Source: DATEDA01 sp963789885 (GTDB taxonomy: Bacteria; Pseudomonadota; Gammaproteobacteria; Burkholderiales; SG8-39). From it: DNA of 64,000 bases. Numbering within the stretch: position 1 is the first letter of the stretch; each line of letters starts with the position of its first letter. The notes under the pieces are model-generated. The model made no database searches. It saw only the letters and a list, made by a program, of their open reading frames with translations, and was not told where the DNA came from. Location: NCBI GenBank assembly GCA_963789885.1, contig CAWBNB010000010.1:186001-250000 (forward strand). Reading direction: 5' to 3'. Shown here one piece after another: positions 1 through 8,572 of this stretch. The position numbers and the translations under genes are program-made.

Positions 1-1
1 C

Positions 2-970
2 GTGGCCACGGTGGCCGCGACCGCCGAGCTGGCGGCGAACCCGGCCGGACGGTTCCTGAACCTTCGCGCATCGCTGCACGACACCGGCGACCTGCCGCCG
101 CGGCTGCAGGACGCGCGCGTCGGGCGGCTGCCCGTCCCCGACTGGCTCGCTAACGCCCTCCTCGAACGCGGATGGGGGAAGCTGCAGGAAAGCGCCGACG
201 CCCGCGCGGTCGCGGACGCGGTGAAGAAGATCGGATTCGCCGAAGGTCGTCTCGACGTGACCTACGAATGGCGGACCGATCTGCCGGACCGCGTGCGTAC
301 GGTGCTCCTGCCCAGCGCGGAGCAGGTGCGCCTGCGCCCGTATCAGGAGCGGCTCGCCGAGCTGACGCGCGGGGACCGCGCCGCACCGATGTTGCTCGTC
401 GAGCTGGTGAGCTCGTTACTGCAGTTGGCCGCTGAACGCGGCGCGGATGCCGGTGCGGCCGCCGAGAATCGCGCCGCGATCTTCGTTCTCGCCGTCTACG
501 CGAGCGGCAAAGGGTTGGCCGCGGCCGTGCCTGCGGCGGTCGACTGGCCGCGCCCGGCGGCACGCAAAGTGACGCTCGGCGGCCGGGTGGATTTCGCGCA
601 GCACTTCGCAATCTCCGCCGCGCTCGCCGCCGGCGCCGGCGGGCCGTTCGCCGACGCCGTCGGGATCTACAAGGAAGTCGACGACTCGCGCCGCGGCAGC
701 GGCTTCTCGTTCGCCGACATCGCCGCCGACCGCGCGGGCGCGCGGTTCGGCGAAGCCGCGACGACGAGCGCGGGTTCGGCGCGAAAGCTGCAGGCGCTCG
801 CGCGAGCGGGGCTGCGCGAGCCGGACGTCATGGTGGCGGCGGCCGACCTGCCCGAATCGATGCCCGAGGCGGAGTTCAAGCGCCGGTTCGGCGGCGTCGA
901 CGGACCGGCCTACAGTCGCATGATCGGGGAGATCGACGCGCGCGTCGCCGCGCTGCCGGCGTATCGCTGA
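2..970 (+). CDS. Conserved hypothetical protein, 5' end missing
   Basis: The reading frame is open to the left edge and the first visible residues look like the middle of a protein, so this is a 3' fragment of about 320 residues; the GTG at base 2 is probably not the start. The C-terminal third has a run with AQHF, YKEV, DSRRGSGFSF and AADRAG, which resembles the KE-D-GFS-D-G pattern of DUF2279/YfiM-like envelope proteins. That resemblance is from memory. No signal peptide can be judged because the N-terminus is absent. The function is unknown. Confidence 0.75.
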   Translation: MATVAATAELAANPAGRFLNLRASLHDTGDLPPRLQDARVGRLPVPDWLANALLERGWGKLQESADARAVADAVKKIGFAEGRLDVTYEWRTDLPDRVRTVLLPSAEQVRLRPYQERLAELTRGDRAAPMLLVELVSSLLQLAAERGADAGAAAENRAAIFVLAVYASGKGLAAAVPAAVDWPRPAARKVTLGGRVDFAQHFAISAALAAGAGGPFADAVGIYKEVDDSRRGSGFSFADIAADRAGARFGEAATTSAGSARKLQALARAGLREPDVMVAAADLPESMPEAEFKRRFGGVDGPAYSRMIGEIDARVAALPAYR

Positions 971-1121
971 GCCGGGGAAGGTCTCGCCGGGGATCAGCCC
1001 CCGAGCGCCCCTGGCCTGATTTTCCGGCGGGCGGCAGGAATATCAGCGGCGCTATAGTGTTATCGGGTGCAGCGTAGGCGTGAAATCCCTTCCAACTTGC
1101 ACCAGAACGGAGATCAGCGAA

Positions 1122-1550
1122 ATGAGCGCGATGCATCGCATCAAACTGGCAGTCGGAGCCGGCTCGGCGGCGATTCTCATCGCCGCATGCGCCGGCATGT
1201 CGGGTAAGACCGTCAACATCATGTTGAGCGGCGCCGAGGAGGTCCCGCCGGTGAACACCTCGGCCCACGGCACGGGCAAGGTCACGGTCGGCGAGGACAA
1301 GTCGGTCAGCGGCAGCTTCGAGGTCATGGGCCTGACGCCCATCGCAGCGCACATCCACACCGGCGCGCCGGGCGTGAACGGCCCGGTCGTCATCCCGCTG
1401 CAGAAGTCGAGTGATGCGAGCTGGTCGGTGCCGGCCGGGGCCAAGTTCACCGACGCCCAGTACGACGCATTCAAGGCCGGCAACACCTACGTCAACTTCC
1501 ACACCGCCGCCAACAAGGGCGGGGAAATCCGTGGCCAGCTGAAGCCGTAG
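1122..1550 (+). CDS. CHRD-domain lipoprotein
   Basis: A 142-residue protein with a hydrophobic leader ending in the lipobox LIAAC, so it is probably an outer- or inner-membrane lipoprotein. The rest is a single CHRD domain (the fold of chordin and many bacterial secreted proteins), seen in the pattern SGAEEVPPV, the HIHTGAPG segment, and the terminal NFHTAANKGGEIRGQ. The ATG at 1122 is preferred over an upstream in-frame GTG at 1080 because GGAG lies about ten bases before it and it places the lipobox near residue 20. CHRD proteins have no assigned reaction. The gene stands alone, with about 150 bp of apparent promoter region upstream. Confidence 0.85.
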   Translation: MSAMHRIKLAVGAGSAAILIAACAGMSGKTVNIMLSGAEEVPPVNTSAHGTGKVTVGEDKSVSGSFEVMGLTPIAAHIHTGAPGVNGPVVIPLQKSSDASWSVPAGAKFTDAQYDAFKAGNTYVNFHTAANKGGEIRGQLKP

Positions 1551-1579
1551 GCCGAGCGTCCGGCGGGGTGCGGTCGCGC

Positions 1580-2263
1580 CTAGTCGACGTACCGCACGCG
1601 CCCCTTGAGCGCCGACGCATCCCAGAACTCGAAGCTCGTACCGCGCGCGAGTTTCTTTTCCGCGTCCGCTTCCTTGCGCTTCACCAGCGCCAGCTGGGTC
1701 GCGACCGCCGGGCACTGCGCGAGCGGGACCACGACCACGCCGTCGCGATCCCCGACGACGATGTCGCCCGGTCCGACCGAGACCCCGCCGCAGCTCACGC
1801 CGAGGTTGATCTCGCCCGGGCCGGTCTTGTAGCCGGCGTTGGGCGCGACGCCGCGCGAAAAGACCGGCACGCCCGCCGCCAGCAGCCCCTTCACGTCGCG
1901 CACGAGGCCGTCGCACACGACGCCGGCGACGCCGCGCTTGCGCGCCTCGTGCAGCCAGAGGTCGCCGACCTTCGCCTCGACGGTGTCGCCGCCGGCCGCG
2001 ATGACGATCACGTCGCCCTTCTCGACGAAGTCGAGGATCGCCATCGCGGCGAGGATGTCGCCCGGCGAGCAGAGCGCCGTCACTGCCGGCCCGCACAGCG
2101 TCGTGTCGGGCACGAGCGGCTTGATGCGGTAGTCGAGGCAGCCGCGCCCGTTGAAGGCGTCGGTGACGAACCCGGTCGGCGCGCCGCGAAACGCCCGCAG
2201 CACCTGCGGCGCGGGCCGCTGGATCCTGCGCCGGATGGTCAGCGCCACGGGTTCGCCGATCAT
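1580..2263 (-). CDS. RraA-like / HMG-CHA aldolase family protein
   Basis: A 227-residue member of the RraA / 4-hydroxy-4-methyl-2-oxoglutarate aldolase family. Visible family features are a GD-rich central segment (EKGDVIVIAAGG), the VCDGLVRDVKGL loop that carries the catalytic R and D in the aldolases, and the VGPGDIVVGDRDGVVVVP strand. Such proteins cleave or decarboxylate oxaloacetate-like hydroxy-keto acids with a divalent metal, and many homologues sit in aromatic or dicarboxylate catabolic operons. It follows a NIPSNAP gene by 14 bases on the same strand, so the two are likely cotranscribed. The substrate cannot be read from the sequence. Confidence 0.85.
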   Translation of the reverse strand: MIGEPVALTIRRRIQRPAPQVLRAFRGAPTGFVTDAFNGRGCLDYRIKPLVPDTTLCGPAVTALCSPGDILAAMAILDFVEKGDVIVIAAGGDTVEAKVGDLWLHEARKRGVAGVVCDGLVRDVKGLLAAGVPVFSRGVAPNAGYKTGPGEINLGVSCGGVSVGPGDIVVGDRDGVVVVPLAQCPAVATQLALVKRKEADAEKKLARGTSFEFWDASALKGRVRYVD

Positions 2264-2277
2264 CGCCGGCGCTCTCG

Positions 2278-2601
2278 CTAGCGCTTGTGCTGGAAGAACT
2301 CGACCGGCCTCATCAGCGCGTTCTGCTGCGTGTCGAGCGCCCCGAGTTTGGCGCTCTCCTCGGTGTACGCGATCCACTCCGGGTCGGCCTGCATCGCCGC
2401 GCGGCGCTTCTCGCGGTCGGCCGCGTTCTCGTACTGCCAGATGTGCAGGTACTGGTTGGGGTTGCCGGTCTCGGTGACCAGGTAGGCGAACGGCTGGCCG
2501 AGGTGCCGCGTCTGCGGCCCCTTGCCCATCTTCTCGTACAGCGCAAGGTGCTTCTTGATCATGCCGGGCTTGCAGGTGTAGGTCCGAACGTCGAGCAGCA
2601 T
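2278..2601 (-). CDS. NIPSNAP family protein
   Basis: A 107-residue NIPSNAP/dimeric alpha-beta barrel protein, recognisable by LLDVRTYTCKPG at the N-terminus, the LGQPFAY strand, and QYLHIWQYENAADREKRR. The ATG at 2601 is preceded by GGAGG at normal spacing. NIPSNAP proteins are small ferredoxin-like-fold proteins found in catabolic clusters, where they may be isomerases, ligand binders or accessory proteins; none has a well-established reaction. It is the first gene of a two-gene unit with the RraA-like gene and is divergent from the enolase-superfamily gene at 2712. Confidence 0.85.
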   Translation of the reverse strand: MLLDVRTYTCKPGMIKKHLALYEKMGKGPQTRHLGQPFAYLVTETGNPNQYLHIWQYENAADREKRRAAMQADPEWIAYTEESAKLGALDTQQNALMRPVEFFQHKR

Positions 2602-2711
2602 TGGTCGTTCCTCCGTTGGTGTCGATGGGTGCGCCGGCGATGGTACACGGTCGCCATCCACCTCGCGCGCTCCCCGGCGCGCGCGTAAGATCGCGCCTCC
2701 GCAGCGAAAGG

Positions 2712-3815
2712 ATGGACATGAAGATCACCAGGGCGGAAACGATCCTGATCTCGGTGCCGTTCGAGAGCGGCGGGCTGCCGCCGTGGGGCTGGGGCGGCGC
2801 GCCGGCGAACACCTTCGACACGCTGCTGGTGAGGCTGGAGACCGCGGATGGCCTGATCGGCTGGGGCGAGGCGTTCTCGCGCATGGCCGACGTGGCGCTG
2901 AAGCAGGTCATCGACACGCGCGTCCTGCCGCTCGTGGTCGGCCGCGACGCCCGCGAGATCGCCCGCATCAAGCACGACGTCGAGTTCAACCTGCACAACT
3001 TCGGCCGCAACGGCGGGATCATGTACGGGATCTCCGCGGTCGACATCGCGCTCTGGGACCTCGCCGGCAAGCGCGCCGGCCGGCCGCTCGTCGAGCTGCT
3101 CGGCGGCGCGAACGCGACCGAGGTCGAGGTGTACGCGAGCCTCGTGCGCTACGGCACGGCGGAGGCGGTGGCCGCGGCGGTGCGGCGCGCGATCGGCCAG
3201 GGCTACCGCTGGATCAAGCTGCACGACATCGCGGTGCCGGTCATCCGCGCCGCGTGCGCGGCGGCCGGCGGCGACGCGCGCGTGATGCTCGACGTCAACT
3301 GCCCGTGGTCGGTCGAGGAGGCGCTGCGGATCGACGCCGAGATCGCCGACCTCGGCCTGCACTGGTTCGAGGAGCCGGTCTGGCCGCCGGAGAACTACGC
3401 CGGGCTCGCCGCGATGCGCGCGACCGGCCGCCACCGCATCGCCGCCGGCGAGAACGCGGGGAGTCTGTTCGATTTCGTCGCGATGCACCGGGCCGGCGCG
3501 ATCGACATCGCGCAGCCCGACGTCGCCAAGACCGGCGGCGTCACCGAGCTGGTGAAGATCGCGCGCTTCTGCGACGCGCACGGGCTCGCGTTCTCGCCGC
3601 ACTGCGCGATCTTCGGGCCGGGACAGATCGCGACGATCCACCTCACCGCCGCGGAGGTGCGCCCGCCGCTGTTCGAGCGGCTGTACCTCGATTTCGCGGC
3701 CGAGCTCTTCGGCGAGGCGGCGGTGGTGAGGAACGGGCGCCTGAAGGTGCCGACCGGCCCGGGGCTCGGCGTGGAGCCCGACCCGGCGGTGATCGCGCGC
3801 TACCGAGTGGCCTGA
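2712..3815 (+). CDS. Mandelate racemase / enolase superfamily enzyme
   Basis: A 367-residue enolase-superfamily enzyme. The N-terminal cap domain is followed by a barrel with the three metal-ligand acids in the usual order: D in MLDVNCPW, E in WFEEPVWPP and E in IAAGENAG. An IKLHD strand lies where the KxK-type base is expected, and SPHCAIFGPG carries the late histidine. These enzymes abstract the alpha proton of a carboxylate substrate to give racemisation, dehydration or cycloisomerisation; here a sugar-acid or hydroxy-acid dehydratase is most likely. The ATG at 2712 follows an AAAGG ribosome site. It is divergent from the NIPSNAP/RraA pair, suggesting a shared pathway. Confidence 0.87.
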   Translation: MDMKITRAETILISVPFESGGLPPWGWGGAPANTFDTLLVRLETADGLIGWGEAFSRMADVALKQVIDTRVLPLVVGRDAREIARIKHDVEFNLHNFGRNGGIMYGISAVDIALWDLAGKRAGRPLVELLGGANATEVEVYASLVRYGTAEAVAAAVRRAIGQGYRWIKLHDIAVPVIRAACAAAGGDARVMLDVNCPWSVEEALRIDAEIADLGLHWFEEPVWPPENYAGLAAMRATGRHRIAAGENAGSLFDFVAMHRAGAIDIAQPDVAKTGGVTELVKIARFCDAHGLAFSPHCAIFGPGQIATIHLTAAEVRPPLFERLYLDFAAELFGEAAVVRNGRLKVPTGPGLGVEPDPAVIARYRVA

Positions 3816-3827
3816 CGGGCGGGCGCG

Positions 3828-5066
3828 TCAGTCGTCCGCTTCGCCCTGCTCGTAGAGCGCCTCGCGGCCGATCCGGTCGAGGCAGAGCTCGGCGGTCCAG
3901 GGCAGCATCAGCGAGCCGCAGCGACTGTCCCGATAATACCGCTCGAGCGGCAGGTTCTTCAGCATCGACTGACCGCCGCAGGTGCGGATCGCGAGCCGCG
4001 CGATGTCGTTCGCGTTCTCCATGATCGTGTAGTGCGCCGCGTAGCAGCGCAGGCGCTCGTCCTTGGACGGGTCGACCTTCGCCTCGCCCGCGGCGCGGAG
4101 GAAGAGCGCGCGCGTCTGCTCGAGCTTGATCCGCATCTCGGCGACCGCGATCTGCTTGGTCGGATACATCCGCCGTTTGACCGGCGGCGTGCCCGGGACC
4201 TCCCCGCGCAGGTACTGCACGGTGAAGTCGTACGACGCCTGCGCGATCCCCATGTAGGTCGGCGACAGCGTCGAGAACATGTGCGGCCAGCGCATCGCCG
4301 CCTGGAAGTAGACGCCGCGCGGCATGAGCTGGGCGTCGTCGGGCACGAAGACGTCCTTGAGCAGCAGCGTCCGCGACACCGTGCCCCGCATCCCGAGCGG
4401 ATCCCAGTCACCGACGATCGACACGCCCCGCGCGTCGCCCGGCACCGCCATGTACAGCGTGTCGCGCATCGAGCGCTCGGGCTTGTCCTCGGTGCAGAGC
4501 ACGCCGTAGTAGTCGGCCGCCCCCGAGAGCGAGGCGAAGATCTTCTTGCCGTTCAGAACCCAGCCGCCATCGACCTTGTGAGCGAGCGTGCCGAACGGCG
4601 CCTTCCCCGCCGCCGCGGCCGAGCCCTCGGAGAACGGCTGCGCGTAGAGCTTGCCGTGCTTCACGATGCGCTCGAAGTGGATCGCGCGGTTCCGCTCGTG
4701 CTCCGCGCGCTCGGCCGGCGTCATGTCGAGGTCATCGGCAAGCGCGCCGCTCCACAGCGTCGAGCAGACGTGCATGTTCCAGGTGAGCGCGGTCGCGCCG
4801 TCGTGGCGTCCGATCTCGGCCGCGACCATCGAGTAGGTGACGAAATCGGCGCCGAAGCCGCCGTAGCGCTTCGGGACGCAGATCCCGAGCAGCCCCGCGG
4901 CGCGCAGGTCGTCGTAGTTCTCGAACGGGAACGTCGCGTCGCGGTCGTACCTCTCGGCGCGCGCCGCGAACTTCTCGCGCCCGAGCTGCGCTGCGGTCCC
5001 CAGGAGCTCGCGCTGCTCGGCGGAGAGCGGATAGCCTTCGCCGGCGATCGGCGGCGGAACGTACAT
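3828..5066 (-). CDS. Acyl-CoA dehydrogenase-fold flavoprotein
   Basis: A 412-residue protein with the full acyl-CoA dehydrogenase fold: an N-terminal helical domain (GICVPKRYGGFGAD), a beta domain with LNGKKIFASLSGAAD, and a C-terminal four-helix bundle ending CLDRIGREALYEQ. Members either oxidise acyl-CoAs with FAD or, in the HpaB/DszC-like branch, hydroxylate small molecules with reduced flavin and oxygen. The catalytic glutamate was not identified by eye, so the monooxygenase alternative stays open. The start at 5066 has a GAGGAGGT ribosome site. It is the last gene of a minus-strand unit with the NicX-like and alpha/beta-hydrolase genes, hinting at a ring-hydroxylation role. Confidence 0.85.
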   Translation of the reverse strand: MYVPPPIAGEGYPLSAEQRELLGTAAQLGREKFAARAERYDRDATFPFENYDDLRAAGLLGICVPKRYGGFGADFVTYSMVAAEIGRHDGATALTWNMHVCSTLWSGALADDLDMTPAERAEHERNRAIHFERIVKHGKLYAQPFSEGSAAAAGKAPFGTLAHKVDGGWVLNGKKIFASLSGAADYYGVLCTEDKPERSMRDTLYMAVPGDARGVSIVGDWDPLGMRGTVSRTLLLKDVFVPDDAQLMPRGVYFQAAMRWPHMFSTLSPTYMGIAQASYDFTVQYLRGEVPGTPPVKRRMYPTKQIAVAEMRIKLEQTRALFLRAAGEAKVDPSKDERLRCYAAHYTIMENANDIARLAIRTCGGQSMLKNLPLERYYRDSRCGSLMLPWTAELCLDRIGREALYEQGEADD

Positions 5067-5076
5067 CGGGACCTCC

Positions 5077-5859
5077 TCAGTCCTGGAAGCGCCGCCTCAG
5101 CCAGCCGAGGACGGCGTCGTCGAACGCCCGCGGGCGTTCGAGATTCGCGAGATGGCCGCAGCCCGGCAGCAGGACGTACTCGGCGTCCGGGATCTTCTGC
5201 GCCATCTTCTCCATCACCGCCGGCGGCGCGGTCGCGTCGTGCTCGCCGGCGAGGGCGAGCACCGGCACCGCGATCGCGCCGAGCGCCGGACGCCGGTCGA
5301 AGCCGACAATCGCGCGCAGCGCCTTGCGGTACGTGTCGCCGGGCACGCGCGACATGACCTCTGTCGCAAGCCGCACGCCGGCGGGTTCCGGGTTCGGGCC
5401 GACGAGCCCGTCGACGAGCTTCGGCGCAAGGTCCGCCATCGTCTTGCCGGCGTCGAGCGGGCCGAGGCGCTGACGGAGGAAGTCCTGCTGCCACGTGCCG
5501 TCCGGCCTGCCGAAGGCCGGACTCGTCGCCGACAATACGAGCCCGGCGATCTTCCGCGGAAAGACCGTCATGGCCTCCTGCGCGAGCATCCCGCCCATGC
5601 TGTGGCCGAGGAGCACGACCCGGGGCACGGCGATCGCGTCGAGCAGCCGTTCGAGCGCGCGTGCGAGGCCCGTCATGTCGTACGGCTCGATCGCGGGCGT
5701 GTCGCCGTAGCCGGGCGCGTCCCAGGCGACCGCACGGTAGCCCGCCGCGGCGAACGACTCGAGCTGCGCCGCCCACGCGCCCCGGCCGCCGCCGACGCCG
5801 TGGAGCATCACCACCGCGGTGCCGCTTCGGCCCCGCTCGTCGAAAGCGGGAACGGACAT
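5077..5859 (-). CDS. Alpha/beta hydrolase, NicD-like (N-formylmaleamate deformylase candidate)
   Basis: A 260-residue alpha/beta hydrolase. The oxyanion strand VVMLHGVGGG, nucleophile elbow GHSMGG (Ser near residue 87), acid in LAGEHDAT (Asp near 208) and histidine in GCGHLANLE (His near 236) form a complete triad. NicD of nicotinate degradation belongs to this fold and acts directly after NicX; the upstream neighbour here is a NicX homologue whose stop overlaps an alternative GTG start of this gene at 5871, implying translational coupling. The deformylase role is inferred from that neighbour. A generic lactonase or carboxylesterase remains possible. Confidence 0.8.
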   Translation of the reverse strand: MSVPAFDERGRSGTAVVMLHGVGGGRGAWAAQLESFAAAGYRAVAWDAPGYGDTPAIEPYDMTGLARALERLLDAIAVPRVVLLGHSMGGMLAQEAMTVFPRKIAGLVLSATSPAFGRPDGTWQQDFLRQRLGPLDAGKTMADLAPKLVDGLVGPNPEPAGVRLATEVMSRVPGDTYRKALRAIVGFDRRPALGAIAVPVLALAGEHDATAPPAVMEKMAQKIPDAEYVLLPGCGHLANLERPRAFDDAVLGWLRRRFQD

Positions 5860-5867
5860 CGGAACGC

Positions 5868-6914
5868 TCACGCGAGCGGCGGGAGCAGGCGCCCCGAGTC
5901 GACGATCGTCTTCCCGTCGAGCGCGACCGAGCAGTTGCGGAACGGCAGGTCGAAGTGGCCGAGCGTGTGCCGACCGGCGACCTCGTTGGCGCCGGTCGAG
6001 TAGAGGAAGTTGCCGGCGAACGCGCGGAGCTCGGTGCCGTTGAAGTCGCGCTTGTCGTAGAACGCCATCGCGTCCCAGCGCGCGGCCGGGTTCATGCCCC
6101 AGCCGACGTGCGAGACCGCGTACGCCTCGGCGTCGCCCCAGGCCGCGAAGTATTCCCGCATGAGCGTCGCGTCGAGGCCGTCGCCCTCGATCGCGCGCAC
6201 GTAGTCCGACTCGATGCGCAGCGCGATCGATTCGCGGAGGTAGCGCTTGAAGGTCAGGTTCACGTCCCCCGGCGCCATGACGAGCGTCCCGTTCACGCTC
6301 GCCGCCGCGGGAAACGCGAGGCAGAGCCCGCCGGGCCAGTGCGCGACCGTCCCCGGCTTCGCGGTGTAGCCCCAGACGCCGCCGACGCGCGCGCCCTCGA
6401 GCTTCACGTCGAGCGCGGTGCCCGCGTCCGAGGTCACGCGCATCGCGGTTGCGCCGCGCAGCATCCGCATCCCTTCGCGCACTTTCTCCTCGAGCGCGGG
6501 CGACGGCAGGCAGCGCTCGAGGATCTCCGGGTGCTCGTTCGAGACCATGAGCACGCGCGCGCCGCCTTTCAGGATGTCGGGCAGCTCCGCAGCGTGCAGC
6601 AGGCCTTCGACCGTCAGATCGACGACCAGCACCGATTGCGCGAGCGCGCTCACGACGGGCGCCAAGCGCCCGAGCGCGTCGCTCGCGCCGGTCGAGCGGA
6701 CCGGCGCCGGCGCCGAGAGGCGCGGGCTCGGCACGACGAGGTGGAAGGCGCGCGCCCCGAGCCGGGCGAGCGCGAGCTCCGCGAGCTCGACGTTCACCGG
6801 GCGCGACTGCGTCTCCGACAGGATCGCGGTCGCATCGCCCGCCTTCACCCCGCAGCGGCCGAACACCTCGGCGAAGCAGTCGATCCACTTCCCTTCGATA
6901 CGCTCGCGCAGCAT
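5868..6914 (-). CDS. nicX: 2,5-dihydroxypyridine 5,6-dioxygenase (NicX-like)
   Basis: A 348-residue protein that matches, from memory, the NicX family of the M29-aminopeptidase-like fold, which opens the ring of 2,5-dihydroxypyridine with Fe(II) and oxygen to N-formylmaleamate. The C-terminal half keeps the characteristic runs SHVGWGMNP, GNFLYSTG and GHFDLPFRNC. The His in SHVGWG (269) and the His and Asp in GHFD (320, 322) line up with the iron ligands I recall for the Pseudomonas enzyme. The ATG at 6914 has a GGAGG site. It heads a three-gene unit with the hydrolase and the acyl-CoA dehydrogenase-like gene. No nicE or nicF genes are seen in the window. Confidence 0.78.
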   Translation of the reverse strand: MLRERIEGKWIDCFAEVFGRCGVKAGDATAILSETQSRPVNVELAELALARLGARAFHLVVPSPRLSAPAPVRSTGASDALGRLAPVVSALAQSVLVVDLTVEGLLHAAELPDILKGGARVLMVSNEHPEILERCLPSPALEEKVREGMRMLRGATAMRVTSDAGTALDVKLEGARVGGVWGYTAKPGTVAHWPGGLCLAFPAAASVNGTLVMAPGDVNLTFKRYLRESIALRIESDYVRAIEGDGLDATLMREYFAAWGDAEAYAVSHVGWGMNPAARWDAMAFYDKRDFNGTELRAFAGNFLYSTGANEVAGRHTLGHFDLPFRNCSVALDGKTIVDSGRLLPPLA

Positions 6915-7130
6915 TCGGGCGCCTCCGAGCGGGCATGGTAGCTGAACTCGCGGGGCCGGCTGGCCCGGGATGTGCTTGTCAGGCACCTGACGCCCTCCCG
7001 TCCGCACAGGCAAAAATGCACGAACGATGGGTCCTGGCGGCCTCGCCGGACGCGACGTCGCGAACCTGCAGCGGATCCTGCGGTCTCCGACCGACCGGGA
7101 TGCGTCGGCCGTGACGCCCTGCCGGCGAAA

Positions 7131-7685
7131 ATGAGGAAGAACTTGGATTCTGATTTAATCGCAGCCGTGCAGAAGAAGCCTTCGTCGCCGGGAAACGATC
7201 ACGCGGGTAGGCCGGAGCCTCCGGCCGGGGCGCCCGACCTCGACTCGTTCGTCGAATTCGATCCCGACGCCGCCGAGAAGCTGCAGCGGCGCCTCAACCC
7301 CGCCAAGAACGGCAATGGGAAGCCGCTCGACCTGCCTCCGATCATGAACGACATCCAGGTCGAGGCCGCGGCCGCGAGCCGGCGGACGGAGCTGCACAAC
7401 CAGTACAAACGCAAGGAACGACCGGATCCTTGGCCGATCATCGCGCACCAATTCCCGCGGATCGCCGAGACGATCCGGAAGGACTGGGGGAAGCGCGCGC
7501 TCGACGACTACTTCGCGAAGCTGGTGGTCGACGACCGCGGCAGCCGCCAGGGCTTCCCGCCGGACGTGCTGACCGCGATCCTCGAAGTGGCGCGGCTGCA
7601 CACCGAGCAGTACCGCTTCACGAAGCCGCTGCATCCCTGGGAAGAGGACGTCAGCCAGACGAAGTGGTGGGATCGGGGGGGGTGA
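7131..7685 (+). CDS. Conserved hypothetical protein
   Basis: A 184-residue, charged, soluble protein with no signal peptide or membrane segment. The first half is disordered-looking (proline- and glycine-rich up to about residue 80); the second half is helical, with conserved-looking aromatic and charged stretches such as RPDPWPIIAHQFPRI, GKRALDDYFAKLV and LHPWEEDVSQTKWWDR. I recall similar uncharacterised proteins in betaproteobacteria but no function. The ATG at 7131 was chosen because the in-frame upstream extension to 6972 is arginine- and proline-rich shadow sequence. It stands alone between two minus-strand operons. Confidence 0.7.
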   Translation: MRKNLDSDLIAAVQKKPSSPGNDHAGRPEPPAGAPDLDSFVEFDPDAAEKLQRRLNPAKNGNGKPLDLPPIMNDIQVEAAAASRRTELHNQYKRKERPDPWPIIAHQFPRIAETIRKDWGKRALDDYFAKLVVDDRGSRQGFPPDVLTAILEVARLHTEQYRFTKPLHPWEEDVSQTKWWDRGG

Positions 7686-7783
7686 GCCCCCGGGGTCACC
7701 GTCTGGCTCCCGGCGTCTCGACCTGGAGTCCCGCCGCGCGCCACGCGACGTAGAGCTCCAGGGGCAGCTCGACGCGCGCCCAG

Positions 7784-8572
7784 CTACCGCCCGACGAACC
7801 GCGCGGGCTTTTTCTGCACGAATGCCGCCACGCCGTTCCGGAAGTCCTCGGTCGCGCTGCTCTGCGCGATCGCCTGCGCCTCGAGCTCCATCTGGGTCTC
7901 CAGGCTCTCCTGCGTCGACTGATGGAAGAGCAGCTTGGCGCGGCCGAAGGCGGCGGTCGGCCCCTGCGCCAGCTCGCGCGCGAACGCCGCCGTCGCGGCG
8001 CGGAACTCCGCGTCGGGGTACACGCGGTTCACCAGGCCCCAGTCCATCGCCTCGCGCGCGGAGAGCGTCCGGTTCGTGTAGTGCAGCTCGAGTGAGCGCC
8101 GGAGGCCGATCATCCGCGGCAGGAAGTAGGTCGACGAGCCGTCCGGCGAGGCCGCGATCTTCGAGTAGGCCATGTTGAACTTCGCCGATTCCGCCGCCAC
8201 GACGAGATCACCGGCGAGTGCGAGGCTCATGCCGCCGCCGGCGGCGATGCCGTTCACCGCCATGATGACCGGCTTGGGCGAGCGCGCCAGCCGCGACACC
8301 GCCCCGTGCAGGTAGGTCGTGAGCCGCTTGATCAGGATCCCGGCCCGGTCGGCGCTCTCGTGGAACGCCTTGACGTCGCCGCCGGCGCAGAACGCGTTGC
8401 CCGCGCCGGTGATCACCACGCAGCGTACCGCGCGGTCCTCGTCGGCCTCGAGCGCGGCGGCGAAGAGCTCGCGCGCGAGCGTCAGGTCGAGGGCGTTGTA
8501 CGCCGTCGGCCGGCTGAGGGTGATGGTCGCAACGGCTTCGGCGACGTCGTAAGTCACGGTTTCGTAGGGCAT
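7784..8572 (-). CDS. Enoyl-CoA hydratase/isomerase family protein
   Basis: A 262-residue crotonase-fold enzyme. It shows ITLSRPTAYNALD at the N-terminus, the oxyanion-hole segments CAGGDVKAF and NGIAAGGGMSLALAGD, and the trimer helix near the C-terminus. The active-site region SKIAASPDGSSTYFLPR is closer to PaaG-type isomerases than to classical hydratases with paired glutamates, so an isomerase or ring-hydrolase role is possible. The start has its own GAGG ribosome site. It lies downstream of the bifunctional monooxygenase/OYE gene, from which it is separated by a repeat element. Confidence 0.88.
   Translation of the reverse strand: MPYETVTYDVAEAVATITLSRPTAYNALDLTLARELFAAALEADEDRAVRCVVITGAGNAFCAGGDVKAFHESADRAGILIKRLTTYLHGAVSRLARSPKPVIMAVNGIAAGGGMSLALAGDLVVAAESAKFNMAYSKIAASPDGSSTYFLPRMIGLRRSLELHYTNRTLSAREAMDWGLVNRVYPDAEFRAATAAFARELAQGPTAAFGRAKLLFHQSTQESLETQMELEAQAIAQSSATEDFRNGVAAFVQKKPARFVGR

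Noticed and set aside
876..3070. Long minus-strand frames upstream of and overlapping the RraA, NIPSNAP and enolase genes
   Set aside because: They are arginine-rich shadows; only the RraA and NIPSNAP segments have recognisable families and ribosome sites.
7660..7720. A possible fifth copy of the two-hairpin element (G-run then C-run near 7675)
   Set aside because: It lacks the CGAGGGG/CCCCTCG stem, the TCGTGA tail and hairpin 1.
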